Source: CF-72 sp051006215
GTDB lineage: Bacteria; Chloroflexota; UBA6077; CF-72
Direction: 5' to 3'
Assembly: GCA_051006215.1 (NCBI GenBank)
Contig: JBPCIO010000203.1
Location: 1 to 24,062, forward strand
Length of the DNA: 24,062 bases
Positions 15,569 to 22,497 of this stretch are shown here, piece after piece; position 1 is the first letter of the stretch, and each line of letters begins with the position of its first letter. The notes beneath the pieces were generated by a model. The model saw only the letters and a program-made list of their open reading frames with translations. It searched no databases and was not told where the DNA came from. The position numbers and the translations under genes were made by a program.

Positions 15569-16177
15569 ATGCCACCTGCCCAGTTGCTGATCGCGACAAC
15601 TTCCGAGGGCAAGCTACGCGAGTGGAAGTCGCTACTGGCCGAGCTGTCACTCCAGCTCGTTTCGTTGGGTGACCTTGGCATCAGCTTCGACGTCGAGGAG
15701 ACCGGCTCGACGTATGCCGAGAACGCCGCCCTCAAGGTGGAAGCGTACGGACGTGCCAGCGGGCTGCTGACGCTCGCCGAAGACTCGGGCCTGAGTGTGC
15801 GCGCCCTCGGCGGCCGACCGGGCGTCCAGTCGGCGCGCTGGGAGGGGAGCAACTACGCGCACAAGAACGCGCTGTTGATTCGACTGCTAGAGGGAACAAC
15901 AGGCGAGGCGCGGGCCTGCCGATACGCATGTGTCACAGCACTGCGTCATCCGGATGGCAGGACCTGGCACGTGCGCGGCGAGCTGCGTGGCCGAATCGCG
16001 TGGAGTGCTGCTGGCGGCGGCGGGTTCGGGTACGACCCCGTCTTCTACATCCCTCGACTGGGCCGCACGTTAGCGGAGGTCTCGGTAGACCAGAAGGACA
16101 GAATCAGTCACCGCGGTCGTGCTGCCCGGCGCGTAGGCCCGATACTGCGGCAGTTGATCGAATCGGGCACGCCGTGA
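15569..16177 (+). CDS. rdgB: Non-canonical purine NTP pyrophosphatase, RdgB/HAM1 family
   Basis: This enzyme hydrolyses ITP, dITP and XTP to monophosphates and keeps deaminated purines out of nucleic acids. The 202-residue product shows the family motifs in order: A-T-T-S-E-G-K (8-15), E-T-G-S-T-Y-A-E-N-A-x-x-K (44-56), A-E-D-S-G-L (70-75, D72 being the likely general base), G-x-P-G-V-x-S-A-R-W, G-F-G-Y-D-P-V-F and S-H-R-G-R-A (180-185). The ATG at 15569 gives the expected N-terminus. Its final 108 bp overlap the convergent GT2 gene and include the conserved S-H-R-G-R-A codons. Confidence 0.95.
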   Translation: MPPAQLLIATTSEGKLREWKSLLAELSLQLVSLGDLGISFDVEETGSTYAENAALKVEAYGRASGLLTLAEDSGLSVRALGGRPGVQSARWEGSNYAHKNALLIRLLEGTTGEARACRYACVTALRHPDGRTWHVRGELRGRIAWSAAGGGGFGYDPVFYIPRLGRTLAEVSVDQKDRISHRGRAARRVGPILRQLIESGTP

Positions 16178-17731
16178 CGGACGCGCGCTCACCGGCGCCG
16201 GCTCAGCAACCGCGACGCGCGACGGAATGCGCTGCTCGTCTCTGAAGTGGGCCTGCGCTGGCACCTTTTCGGTGACCCGGTACTCGAGTCGCCGCCCGAA
16301 CAATAGGCGGGTGTGCGCATCCAGAGCTGGCAAGGCGCACAGCAGCAGCCCGAACACCGGCAACAACCCAAACGAGGCCCAGCCGATAAGAATGTCGATC
16401 GGGTCTTCACCTTCCGGATGCTCTGGTCGCAGGCGCCAGTCAACCAGGATGACCAGCAGCAAACACGGCAGGCACAGTCCCATGATCGCGGAGATCAAGC
16501 TCGACTGCCAGATGCCCAGGGCACTGTGCGCGTAGCCCGGATTGACCAAGCTCGGAACCAGTCCGCCCAGTGTCAAGAGAAACCAGTGCGAGGGCCACAT
16601 CAGATGCTCTTCGACGTACCACACGACGCGCATGATCCGCGTATGCCATGCCAGGTCGCGAGCGCGGATGGCGCCGATGGTGACATATGGAATATCCGAC
16701 ACGCCCCACGCCCAGCGCAGAATCTGGTGGTACTGGTTTTCGAAAGTGCGCCGAAGCGTGGCGCCCTCGGCGGCGTCAGCGTAGACAGGCAAGAAGATCG
16801 CGCGGACCTTGACGCGCCGTCCGAAGTGAAACAGCACCTTGAAGCACATGTGCGAGTCTTCGGGGATTACGTCAACGTCCCAGTAGCCCACCTCGCGAAC
16901 GGCCCTCCAGCTGAGCGAGTACGTCGATTGGGTAACCAGGCGGTGACTCGGCACCATGCGCGCTAGCTCCCACAGCGAATAGATGCTGTTCAGGGCGCGA
17001 AGCGGAGCGATGAGTCGCCAATGATTCGCATAGAACAGGATGGCGGGTTGGAAAATGTGCATAAAGCCGTTAGGATCGCTTAGCACGTCGTGGGCGAGCG
17101 CGGCCAGGTACCGACGGTGCAGTCGCGAGTCGGCATCCACGACGGTCAGCACCAGGTTCTCGCGATCGAGCAGGCCTGTGTCCAACAACTCCGACTCCAC
17201 CCGTTTGGCTGCCCAGGTCAGATTCGAGGACTTTCCCCTGACTTCCCCTTCCAGGTCGGGGTGGAAGGTAAGCAGGAAGTGCGCAAAAAGGGGAGCAAAG
17301 CGCGCGCTCAGGCGCTGAGCTCGGGCGGGCGCGATCGGATCGCGCTCTTCGAAGGCCAGGACGACCGAGATGCGGTCGAGCGGGACGTCCTGCAGCGTAA
17401 GGCAGTGCAGCGTGTCGGCGACGATCTCTTCGCTCTCGCCACACGTCGGAACGATGACGATGTGGCGAAGTTGATCGTAGCCTCGCAACTGAGCTGCGTC
17501 GGCAATCCAGTCGCGCTTCTGGGCCTCGTGCATGCGCCAGAACCCGATGATGACGCCGCTGGCAAAATTGAGCGACTTCCAGAGCCAGTAGATGCTGAAC
17601 AGGACCATGCCAAAGCCGAACGCAGCCGGGGCTAGGATGGCTCCCCACACTGGCGCAGTGATGATCAGCCACACGGTGGCTGTCGGCAGAATTTCGAGCG
17701 CCCGGCGCAACCGTGGGTGCGCTAGCGTCAT
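16070..17731 (-). CDS. Family 2 membrane glycosyltransferase (processive D,D,D,QxxRW type)
   Basis: The 553-residue protein has paired N-terminal hydrophobic helices, a cytosolic GT2 domain and C-terminal membrane helices. Catalytic landmarks, numbered from the upstream GTG at 17794, are D-A-D (220-222), P-E-D (311-313) and Q-I-L-R-W (357-361), the D,D,D,QxxRW set of cellulose- and hyaluronan-synthase-like enzymes. It has no PilZ domain. The polysaccharide or glycolipid made is unknown. The ATG at 17731 is preferred; the GTG at 17794 would add 21 residues, and neither has a strong ribosome site. The 3' end overlaps convergent rdgB by 108 bp; its Arg-rich tail (S-R-R-A-R-F-D-Q-L-P) may exist only because of that overlap. 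Confidence 0.88.
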   Translation of the reverse strand: MTLAHPRLRRALEILPTATVWLIITAPVWGAILAPAAFGFGMVLFSIYWLWKSLNFASGVIIGFWRMHEAQKRDWIADAAQLRGYDQLRHIVIVPTCGESEEIVADTLHCLTLQDVPLDRISVVLAFEERDPIAPARAQRLSARFAPLFAHFLLTFHPDLEGEVRGKSSNLTWAAKRVESELLDTGLLDRENLVLTVVDADSRLHRRYLAALAHDVLSDPNGFMHIFQPAILFYANHWRLIAPLRALNSIYSLWELARMVPSHRLVTQSTYSLSWRAVREVGYWDVDVIPEDSHMCFKVLFHFGRRVKVRAIFLPVYADAAEGATLRRTFENQYHQILRWAWGVSDIPYVTIGAIRARDLAWHTRIMRVVWYVEEHLMWPSHWFLLTLGGLVPSLVNPGYAHSALGIWQSSLISAIMGLCLPCLLLVILVDWRLRPEHPEGEDPIDILIGWASFGLLPVFGLLLCALPALDAHTRLLFGRRLEYRVTEKVPAQAHFRDEQRIPSRVAVAEPAPVSARPSRRARFDQLPQYRAYAPGSTTAVTDSVLLVYRDLR

Positions 17732-17897
17732 TCGAGTCGTGAACTGGTTTGCAGGTTGGTCTGGGGGGGCGGCATGACGAACATTTCGCTCCACGCTAGC
17801 AGATCCCGCCAGCCTGTCCAGTTTTTGGTCGACTTGCTACACTCAGACGGCTCGATTCTCAGACTCAGTTGTGTGAGCAATGAGATGATGACCACTC

Positions 17898-17971
17898 CGG
17901 GGAGTAGCTCAGCCTGGCAGAGCACCACGTTTGGGACGTGGGGGCCGGAGGTTCAAGTCCTCTCTCCCCGA
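17898..17971 (+). tRNA. tRNA-Pro (anticodon UGG)
   Basis: A complete cloverleaf can be drawn. The acceptor stem CGGGGAG (17898-17904) pairs with CTCCCCG (17964-17970) over seven bases, with A as discriminator. The D arm holds AGCTCAGCCTGG. The anticodon stem CCACG/CGTGG encloses the loop TTTGGGA, giving anticodon TGG, which reads CCA and other proline codons. The T arm carries GGTTCAAGTCC. The CCA tail is not encoded. The 103 bp upstream to the GT2 gene contain no ORF; TACACT at 17838-17843 could be the -10 box. Confidence 0.96.
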
Positions 17972-17996
17972 CCGCGACCGCCACAACTCTGAATTC

Positions 17997-18356
17997 ATGG
18001 CATCTCGCCCACCTCGACGAGCGGAGAGCCTCGAAGACCGCTGGCTGCTCGAGGCCCAGACGGCGCGCAACCTGGAAGCGATGGCCGCCGAGCGGGCCGG
18101 GGCGCTGCCCGAGGCCATCGGCCTCTACGAGCGCAACGTAGCCGAGGGGTTCCCGGGTGACCTGCCGTACGGACGCCTGGTGGCGATCTACGAGCGGCAG
18201 GGAGCGTTCGACGAAGCCGAACGAGTGCTGCGGCGCGCGATTGTCGTCTTCGAAGCCAGCACACGCCGCACGCCCCAGGATCGGCGCGCGACGATCCGCG
18301 TATTCAAGAACCGGCTCGGCGCAGTCCTCAAACGCCATCCGAACGCAGCGTCCTGA
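17997..18356 (+). CDS. Small TPR-like protein
   Basis: The 119-residue product begins 25 bp after the tRNA. Its middle reads as two tetratricopeptide-like helical pairs: A-L-P-E-A-I-G-L-Y-E-R-N-V-A-E-G-F near 36-52, then P-Y-G-R-L-V-A-I-Y-E-R-Q-G-A-F-D-E-A-E-R-V-L near 58-79, the second ending in A-F-D-E-A typical of TPR units. The rest is Arg-rich and charged, with no signal peptide or membrane helix. TPRs bind proteins, so an adaptor role is possible, but no partner is indicated. It is convergent with the GlsB-like gene, three bases apart. Confidence 0.7.
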   Translation: MASRPPRRAESLEDRWLLEAQTARNLEAMAAERAGALPEAIGLYERNVAEGFPGDLPYGRLVAIYERQGAFDEAERVLRRAIVVFEASTRRTPQDRRATIRVFKNRLGAVLKRHPNAAS

Positions 18357-18359
18357 GCC

Positions 18360-18620
18360 TCACTCGAAGACTTCCGTTGGCGGCAGGGCGTGCAGGATGA
18401 CGATCAGGATCGCCGCGCCGAGGCCGGCTACCAGCACGCTGGTGGCGTCAATGCCCGAGATGTCGAGACCGAGCATCACACTGGCCATGAAGCCACCCAG
18501 AATGGCGCCCAGCATGCCGACGACGGTGTAACCCGCGAGCGCGCTCCGTCTGGCGCCCAACAGCCAACCCAGGCTCGTCCCGCCGACCAGCCCCAGCCCG
18601 ATCCACGCCACAATGCTCAC
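18360..18620 (-). CDS. GlsB/YeaQ/YmgE family small membrane protein
   Basis: The 86-residue protein has three hydrophobic segments and the family's glycine pattern: I-G-L-G-L-V-G-G near the N-terminus, G-M-L-G-A-I-L-G-G-F near 36-45, and a final V-A-G-L-G-A-A-I-L-I-V-I-L helix. This family (transglycosylase-associated protein) is tied to general stress responses, but its biochemical role is unknown. The GTG start at 18620 overlaps the preceding stop as GTGA, so it is translationally coupled as the last gene of a three-gene unit. Length fits the family norm of about 80-90 residues. Confidence 0.82.
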   Translation of the reverse strand: MSIVAWIGLGLVGGTSLGWLLGARRSALAGYTVVGMLGAILGGFMASVMLGLDISGIDATSVLVAGLGAAILIVILHALPPTEVFE

Positions 18621-18976
18621 CGCCGGCGACCTGCCAGACGGGCGGCCAGGTCGCGGCAGGTGCTGGCTTGCAGCAGCAAGCTGCGCGAGGCGTTCTGTAG
18701 CTGGGCCCAGGCAGGCCAAGCAGGCTGGTCCTTGCGGGCGCTGGCTTCGGCGCGGGTCAGGTTGTGAAGCCGGGTGGCGGCGCGGTTCACCAGCACCGCC
18801 AGCGCCAGGGCTGCGTCCGCAGGTCCGAGCCCGTCAGCCAGGCTGGCTAGCACCGCATCAGCCGCCGCCTGGTAATCACCGCTGTGGCTGCGCAGAGGAT
18901 CTGCAGCGGCTGCTGCATGCGTTGCGACGTCCGGGCGGGGTTCGTCCGGCATGGCGCTGGCCTGGTCGCCGGTCAC
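18617..18976 (-). CDS. Hypothetical helical protein, middle gene of a coupled trio
   Basis: The 119-residue product is Ala-rich and largely helical, with no signal peptide, membrane helix or motif I recognise. It contains a regular stretch A-L-A-L-A-V-L-V-N-R-A-A-T-R-L-H-N-L and a W-P-A-W-A-Q-L-Q segment. I chose the GTG at 18976 because it overlaps the upstream stop as GTGA, mirroring the overlap at its own 3' end; an ATG at 18952 is the alternative. It is sandwiched between a winged-helix-like protein and a GlsB-like membrane protein. Function unknown. Confidence 0.6.
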   Translation of the reverse strand: MTGDQASAMPDEPRPDVATHAAAAADPLRSHSGDYQAAADAVLASLADGLGPADAALALAVLVNRAATRLHNLTRAEASARKDQPAWPAWAQLQNASRSLLLQASTCRDLAARLAGRRR

Positions 18977-19278
18977 GGCCCGGGTCCTCGGTTCGGCTCG
19001 GGTCCGGTGCGGGGCGGCTCGGACCGCGCCCGCGCCACGTCCGGCTGTAGCAGCCATGCCTCGCCAGCGTCAGTGATGCTGACCATGCGCTCGTCGCCGG
19101 CCACGCGCGCCACGATGAGCCCGTCCCATTCCAGGTCGTCCAGTGCCTCGGGCCGATAGCGCAGCCGCTCGACGGGGCTCAACATACCGATCAGATCACC
19201 CTCGGGCAAGTGGCGCCAGCGCGCGAGTTTTTCCAGGACCGCGCGCTGCACCGCCGGGTCATACATCTGCCCAGGCAC
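18973..19278 (-). CDS. Small winged-helix-like protein
   Basis: The 101-residue product has a possible winged-helix core: A-V-L-E-K-L-A-R-W (helix), L-P-E-G-D-L, R-Y-R-P-E-A-L-D-D-L-E-W-D-G-L-I (recognition-like helix), then V-A-R-V-A-G-D-E-R-M-V-S-I-T-D-A-G-E-A-W-L (wing and last helix). I-T-D-A-G at the end of a wing is typical of PadR/MarR-like folds. The C-terminal 25 residues are Pro/Arg-rich and probably disordered. The GTG at 19278 lies six bases after a TATACT box, suggesting a leaderless message; an ATG at 19266 is the alternative start. It heads a three-gene unit and may regulate it. Confidence 0.62.
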   Translation of the reverse strand: MPGQMYDPAVQRAVLEKLARWRHLPEGDLIGMLSPVERLRYRPEALDDLEWDGLIVARVAGDERMVSITDAGEAWLLQPDVARARSEPPRTGPEPNRGPGP

Positions 19279-19284
19279 CGGCGC

Positions 19285-19290
19285 AGTATA
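19285..19290 (-). promoter_or_regulatory. -10 box (TATACT) for the winged-helix gene, probably leaderless
   Basis: On the minus strand TATACT at 19290-19285 is followed by six bases and then the GTG start at 19278. Transcription would begin at or next to the start codon, leaving no room for a ribosome site. The identical hexamer and spacing occur before the YqeY-like gene. I see no convincing -35 at 17-18 bp. Confidence 0.5.
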
Positions 19291-19329
19291 CGGAAGCGCC
19301 TCGGGCCGGCTGTCGAGCTGTAGCCAGGC

Positions 19330-19773
19330 TCAGTGGCGGCTTCCGTTCACGGCGGCCGCTGGGGCGCGAGTATTGGACAGGCGAGGCGGCTCCTTGCGGC
19401 TGAGGTACAGGCCCACCCCGAGCAGGCTGGCGCACTTCTTCATCGCGTCGGTCGAGGCGCCTTTCAAGTCGAAGCCCAGGTCAAGCGGCGCGCCGGTGCT
19501 GCGCGAGCGCTTCAGCTTCTGGCTCCCGAATTGCTGGCGCACCACGCTGCGTTCGCCGATATCAGCGATCAGCTCACCCAGCGCCCACGCCTCGTCCGCT
19601 TCCGGGTTGATGTCGTGCCGCAGGACCCGAAAGCTCCAGCCAGCCACGCCCAGAACTTCGTTAAGCCGGCTCACTACCTGTTCGCCTGAAATGAACGTGA
19701 CTTCGACGCCACCGCGCACGTCGCGGAACGTGACGTCGAACGGGGCGGCCAGACGTGCGTACGCGTCGAACAT
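19330..19773 (-). CDS. Rad52-family single-strand annealing protein
   Basis: The 147-residue product resembles bacterial and phage Rad52/Sak/DdrA-type annealases, which bind single-stranded DNA and anneal complementary strands. The N-terminus has L-A-A-P-F (9-12) and V-T-F-I-S-G-E-Q-V-V-S-R-L-N-E-V-L-G-V-A-G-W-S-F (25-48), the beta-beta-alpha core with the conserved G-W. The second conserved block, K-G-A-S-T-D-A-M-K-K-C-A-S-L-L-G-V-G-L-Y-L (104-124), is the hallmark helix. The C-terminal 20 residues are disordered. The ATG at 19773 lies inside a near-perfect SOS box, with a -10 like TAAACT eight bases upstream. DdrA-like protection of DNA ends is an alternative role. Confidence 0.82.
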   Translation of the reverse strand: MFDAYARLAAPFDVTFRDVRGGVEVTFISGEQVVSRLNEVLGVAGWSFRVLRHDINPEADEAWALGELIADIGERSVVRQQFGSQKLKRSRSTGAPLDLGFDLKGASTDAMKKCASLLGVGLYLSRKEPPRLSNTRAPAAAVNGSRH

Positions 19774-19787
19774 ATGTTCTAAGTTTA
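19767..19787 (-). promoter_or_regulatory. SOS (LexA) box on the Rad52-like start codon, with -10 box
   Basis: GAACATATGTTC at 19768-19779 is a perfect 12-bp palindrome of the GAAC-N4-GTTC type. The 14-mer at 19767-19780 matches CGAACRNRYGTTYG at 13 positions. The ATG of the Rad52-like gene forms its centre. TAAACT at 19787-19782 (minus strand) is a likely -10, putting the transcription start within the box, so repressor binding should block initiation directly. LexA itself is not in the window. Confidence 0.75.
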
Positions 19788-19882
19788 CAGCTCTGGGCTC
19801 GGCGTCGCAACACTTAAAGCCATGCTCTAGCCGACTGTCCACGCGTCGGACCTGCACGCGCATTTGCGTGCGTGTGTGTGCC

Positions 19883-19888
19883 TATACT
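19883..19888 (+). promoter_or_regulatory. -10 box (TATACT) for the yqeY-like gene, probably leaderless
   Basis: TATACT is followed by six bases (CGTGAC) and the ATG at 19895. The predicted transcript begins at or next to the start codon, with no ribosome site possible. Together with the Rad52-like promoter on the other strand it occupies the 121-bp divergent gap 19774-19894. Confidence 0.55.
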
Positions 19889-19894
19889 CGTGAC

Positions 19895-20452
19895 ATGTCC
19901 TCGCTCCTCGATCGCTTGAGCGCTGACCTGAAGGACGCCATGCGGGCTGGCGACGCGACCCGACGCGATGAGATCCGCGGCTTGATGGCTGCCCTCAAGG
20001 CCGAGCAGCAGTCGAAGCTAACGCACACGCTCGCCAAACAAGGCCTGATCCTGCATGGCGACAACGCCGTCCTGTCAGCCGAACAGCAGTCAGCCATCGA
20101 CCATCTGCGCGCGACCGTCCACTTGAGCGAAGATGAGGCCCAGACTGCCGTCATGCAGCGCGTGAAGCAACACCGACAGTCGATCGACAGCTTCCGACAG
20201 GGCAACCGCGACGACCTGGTCCAGGCCGAACAAGCCCAGCTCGCGATCGACGAGACCTATCTTCCCGAGCCGCTCGACGAAGCGGGACTCGACCTGGCCA
20301 TCCACACCGCGATTCGCGAGACTGGCGCCCAGAACGCGCGCGACCAGGGCAAAGTCATGCAACTGCTTTCGGCTCGCTTGCGCGGGCGGGCAGACATGAA
20401 GTCGGTGTCCGCACGCGTGCAGGCGCTGCTTCAGCAGACCGCGAACGGCTAG
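19895..20452 (+). CDS. GatB/YqeY domain protein
   Basis: The 185-residue product has the YqeY start (L-L-D-R-L-S-A-D-L-K-D-A-M-R-A-G-D-A-T-R-R-D-E-I-R-G-L-M-A-A-L-K) and the later Q-R-V-K-Q-H-R-Q-S-I-D-S-F-R-Q-G-N-R-D-D-L and Y-L-P-E-P-L blocks, ending in a D-Q-G-K-V-M-Q-L-L-S-A-R-L-R-G-R-A-D-M-K segment like the GatB tail domain. These proteins are linked to tRNA-dependent amidotransferases but their own role is unclear. It is about 35 residues longer than usual YqeY proteins because of an insert after residue 40. The stop overlaps the next gene's GTG by one base. Confidence 0.88.
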   Translation: MSSLLDRLSADLKDAMRAGDATRRDEIRGLMAALKAEQQSKLTHTLAKQGLILHGDNAVLSAEQQSAIDHLRATVHLSEDEAQTAVMQRVKQHRQSIDSFRQGNRDDLVQAEQAQLAIDETYLPEPLDEAGLDLAIHTAIRETGAQNARDQGKVMQLLSARLRGRADMKSVSARVQALLQQTANG

Positions 20453-21261
20453 TGCCTGGCCGGGTCGCGGACAAGAGCGCGCTGGTGGTTGGCGGCGGCC
20501 AAACGCCCGGCGAGACGATCGGCAATGGGCGTGCCGTGGCGCTCCTGTTGGCTCGGGAAGGAGCGCGAGTCCTGGTGGCTGGCCGAGCGTTGGCATCGGC
20601 TGCAGATAAGGTGGCCATGATCGAGGCCGAAGGTGGACAAGCCTTCGCATGCGCAGCCGATGTCACCGACGAGGATGCCGTCGAGCGGCTGGTGAGGACC
20701 GCAATCCAGCAGTACGGCTCGATCGACATTCTCCACAACAACGTCGGCGCCAGTATCACGCTCGGGGACGCGTCGGCTGACGAGATGACGGTCGAAGCGT
20801 TCGACCGTAGCTTCGCGGTGAATTTCAAGAGCGCCTGGCTGACCGCCAAGCACGCGCTGCCGGTCATGCGCGAGCGCGGCGGATCGATTGTCAACATCTC
20901 GTCGCTGGCGGCCTGGGAGGCTTATCCGCTGGTGGGCTACAAGACCATGAAGGCGGCGGTCCTGGCGCTCACGTCGAATCTGGCCGCGGCGAATGCGCGC
21001 TACGGCGTGCGGGTGAACGCAATCCTGCCGGGGCTGATGAACACGCCCATGGCCATCGAAGCCCGCGTGGCGCAGGGGATCAGCCGCGAGGAAGTCGTCG
21101 CCGCCCGCGACCGGCGCGTACCGCTGGGCCGAAAGATGGGCAGCGCCTGGGACGTGGCCTACGCGGCCCTGTTTCTGCACTCTGACGAAGCGCGCTTCAT
21201 CACCGGTGCCGCTCTGCCCGTGGACGGCGGCGCGTCAGCCAGCTTTGGGAGCTACGACTAA
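20452..21261 (+). CDS. Short-chain dehydrogenase/reductase (SDR)
   Basis: The 269-residue product is a classical-type SDR, an NAD(P)-dependent oxidoreductase. The nucleotide-binding loop is a lengthened G-G-G-x-x-P-G-x-x-I-G-N-G-R-A at 14-28, longer than the usual T-G-x3-G-x-G. N-N-V-G lies at 96-99, and the catalytic set is N124, S150, Y163 and K167 (Y-K-T-M-K). The C-terminus G-A-A-L-P-V-D-G-G matches the family. The substrate is unknown. It begins with GTG one base inside the yqeY-like stop codon (TAGTG), so it is coupled although no functional link is obvious. Confidence 0.9.
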   Translation: MPGRVADKSALVVGGGQTPGETIGNGRAVALLLAREGARVLVAGRALASAADKVAMIEAEGGQAFACAADVTDEDAVERLVRTAIQQYGSIDILHNNVGASITLGDASADEMTVEAFDRSFAVNFKSAWLTAKHALPVMRERGGSIVNISSLAAWEAYPLVGYKTMKAAVLALTSNLAAANARYGVRVNAILPGLMNTPMAIEARVAQGISREEVVAARDRRVPLGRKMGSAWDVAYAALFLHSDEARFITGAALPVDGGASASFGSYD

Positions 21262-21336
21262 AGCCAGCACCGCAGAGCCCGTCGCACGTCAGCGCAGAGT
21301 GCCACGCGATACGACGGATGCGCATGCTTTACACGC

Positions 21337-22386
21337 TCACGAACCAGGTGCGGCGAACGTGAACACGCCCTTGCCCATGCCCCGGCTCTCGAAGCGGCGG
21401 TAGGCTGCGTCGGCTTCGTCCAGGGTGAAGGTGTCCGTGAAGACCCGACCGAGGGGCACCTTGCGATCGACTGCGAAGCGCGCGCATTCAGCCAGCAGCA
21501 GCGTGCTGAACGTCCATGAGCCATACATCGTCAACTGCTTGTGAATGACGTCCGGTGTCATGTCGAACGTGGCCGTGCCGCGTTCTCCGACGAAGCAGGC
21601 GCGTCCCCACGGTCGCGCGGCTCTGGCGCAGTTCGCTCGCGCCTCCGGGTGGCCAGTGCAGTCGAGCGTGGCATCGGCGCCTTCTGCGTGAGTCAAGGCC
21701 CGGATCGCCTCGACTGGCGGCGTGGCAGCCGGGTCGATGGCGACCTCGGCGCCCATCTCGCACGCCAGCCGCCGCCGCTCAGGAGACAGATCGACCGCAA
21801 TCACGCGGGCGCCCATCGCCCGCGCGAGCTGAGTCGCCGCCAGGCCGACCGGTCCCTGGCCGAAGATCGCCAGGGTATCCCGGCCCGAAACGTCGAGTCG
21901 CTTGAGTGCCGAATAGGCGGTGCCGGTCCCGCACGCAATCGCGGCGCCTTCGGCAAATGACAGTTCATCCGGTAGCACCACCAGCGAGCTCGCCGGCGCG
22001 AGCAGGTACTCCGCATGGCCTCCGTGAGCGTGGTGACCCATGACCTGAGCGCCGTGGGCGCACATCTGGGTGTAGCCAGCGCGGCAGTGCTTGCATGTGC
22101 CGCACCCGCGGTAGTGGTGGACCATGACGCGCTGGCCGATGGGCGCCTGCGCCTCCGTGACGCCTGGTCCACGCTCGGCGACTACGCCACACGGCTCATG
22201 TCCCTTGATGATGGGGTGCGCTGGATTGGAGGAAGCGTTCGGGCTGGGTGCGACGTAGCCTGGCAAGTCGCTGCCGCACATGCCCGAGGCGCGGATCGCC
22301 ACGACGACATCGCCCTGGCCCGCTACAGGATCCGGAAACTCCTGAACCGCCACCCGCCGGTCGCCCAGAAAAACGAGGCCTTGCAT
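21337..22386 (-). CDS. Zinc-dependent alcohol dehydrogenase (MDR family)
   Basis: The 349-residue product has the catalytic zinc site C37 with G-H-E-P at 62-65, the structural zinc cysteines C95, C98, C101 and C109, and the Rossmann signature G-Q-G-P-V-G at 176-181 with D199 at the end of the second strand, which favours NAD. This class oxidises polyols and sugar alcohols such as sorbitol, threonine or L-idonate; the substrate is not determinable here. It is divergent from the aldo/keto reductase, with 111 bp between the starts. A role in sugar oxidation with that gene and the mutarotase is inferred from proximity. Confidence 0.92.
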   Translation of the reverse strand: MQGLVFLGDRRVAVQEFPDPVAGQGDVVVAIRASGMCGSDLPGYVAPSPNASSNPAHPIIKGHEPCGVVAERGPGVTEAQAPIGQRVMVHHYRGCGTCKHCRAGYTQMCAHGAQVMGHHAHGGHAEYLLAPASSLVVLPDELSFAEGAAIACGTGTAYSALKRLDVSGRDTLAIFGQGPVGLAATQLARAMGARVIAVDLSPERRRLACEMGAEVAIDPAATPPVEAIRALTHAEGADATLDCTGHPEARANCARAARPWGRACFVGERGTATFDMTPDVIHKQLTMYGSWTFSTLLLAECARFAVDRKVPLGRVFTDTFTLDEADAAYRRFESRGMGKGVFTFAAPGS

Positions 22387-22497
22387 CTGCCCGAGGATAC
22401 GACCCTGGCCCGGTTGCCGCGTTACAACCCACTTGACGTGACCAGCACGGCTGGGTAGGTTTGGCGTATCAGCCTGTCAGAGCAACCGCCCTCGCCT

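Noticed and set aside
19373..19894. Upstream in-frame extension of the yqeY-like gene
   Set aside because: It runs antisense through the Rad52-like gene; the YqeY domain and a good -10 box both point to the ATG at 19895.
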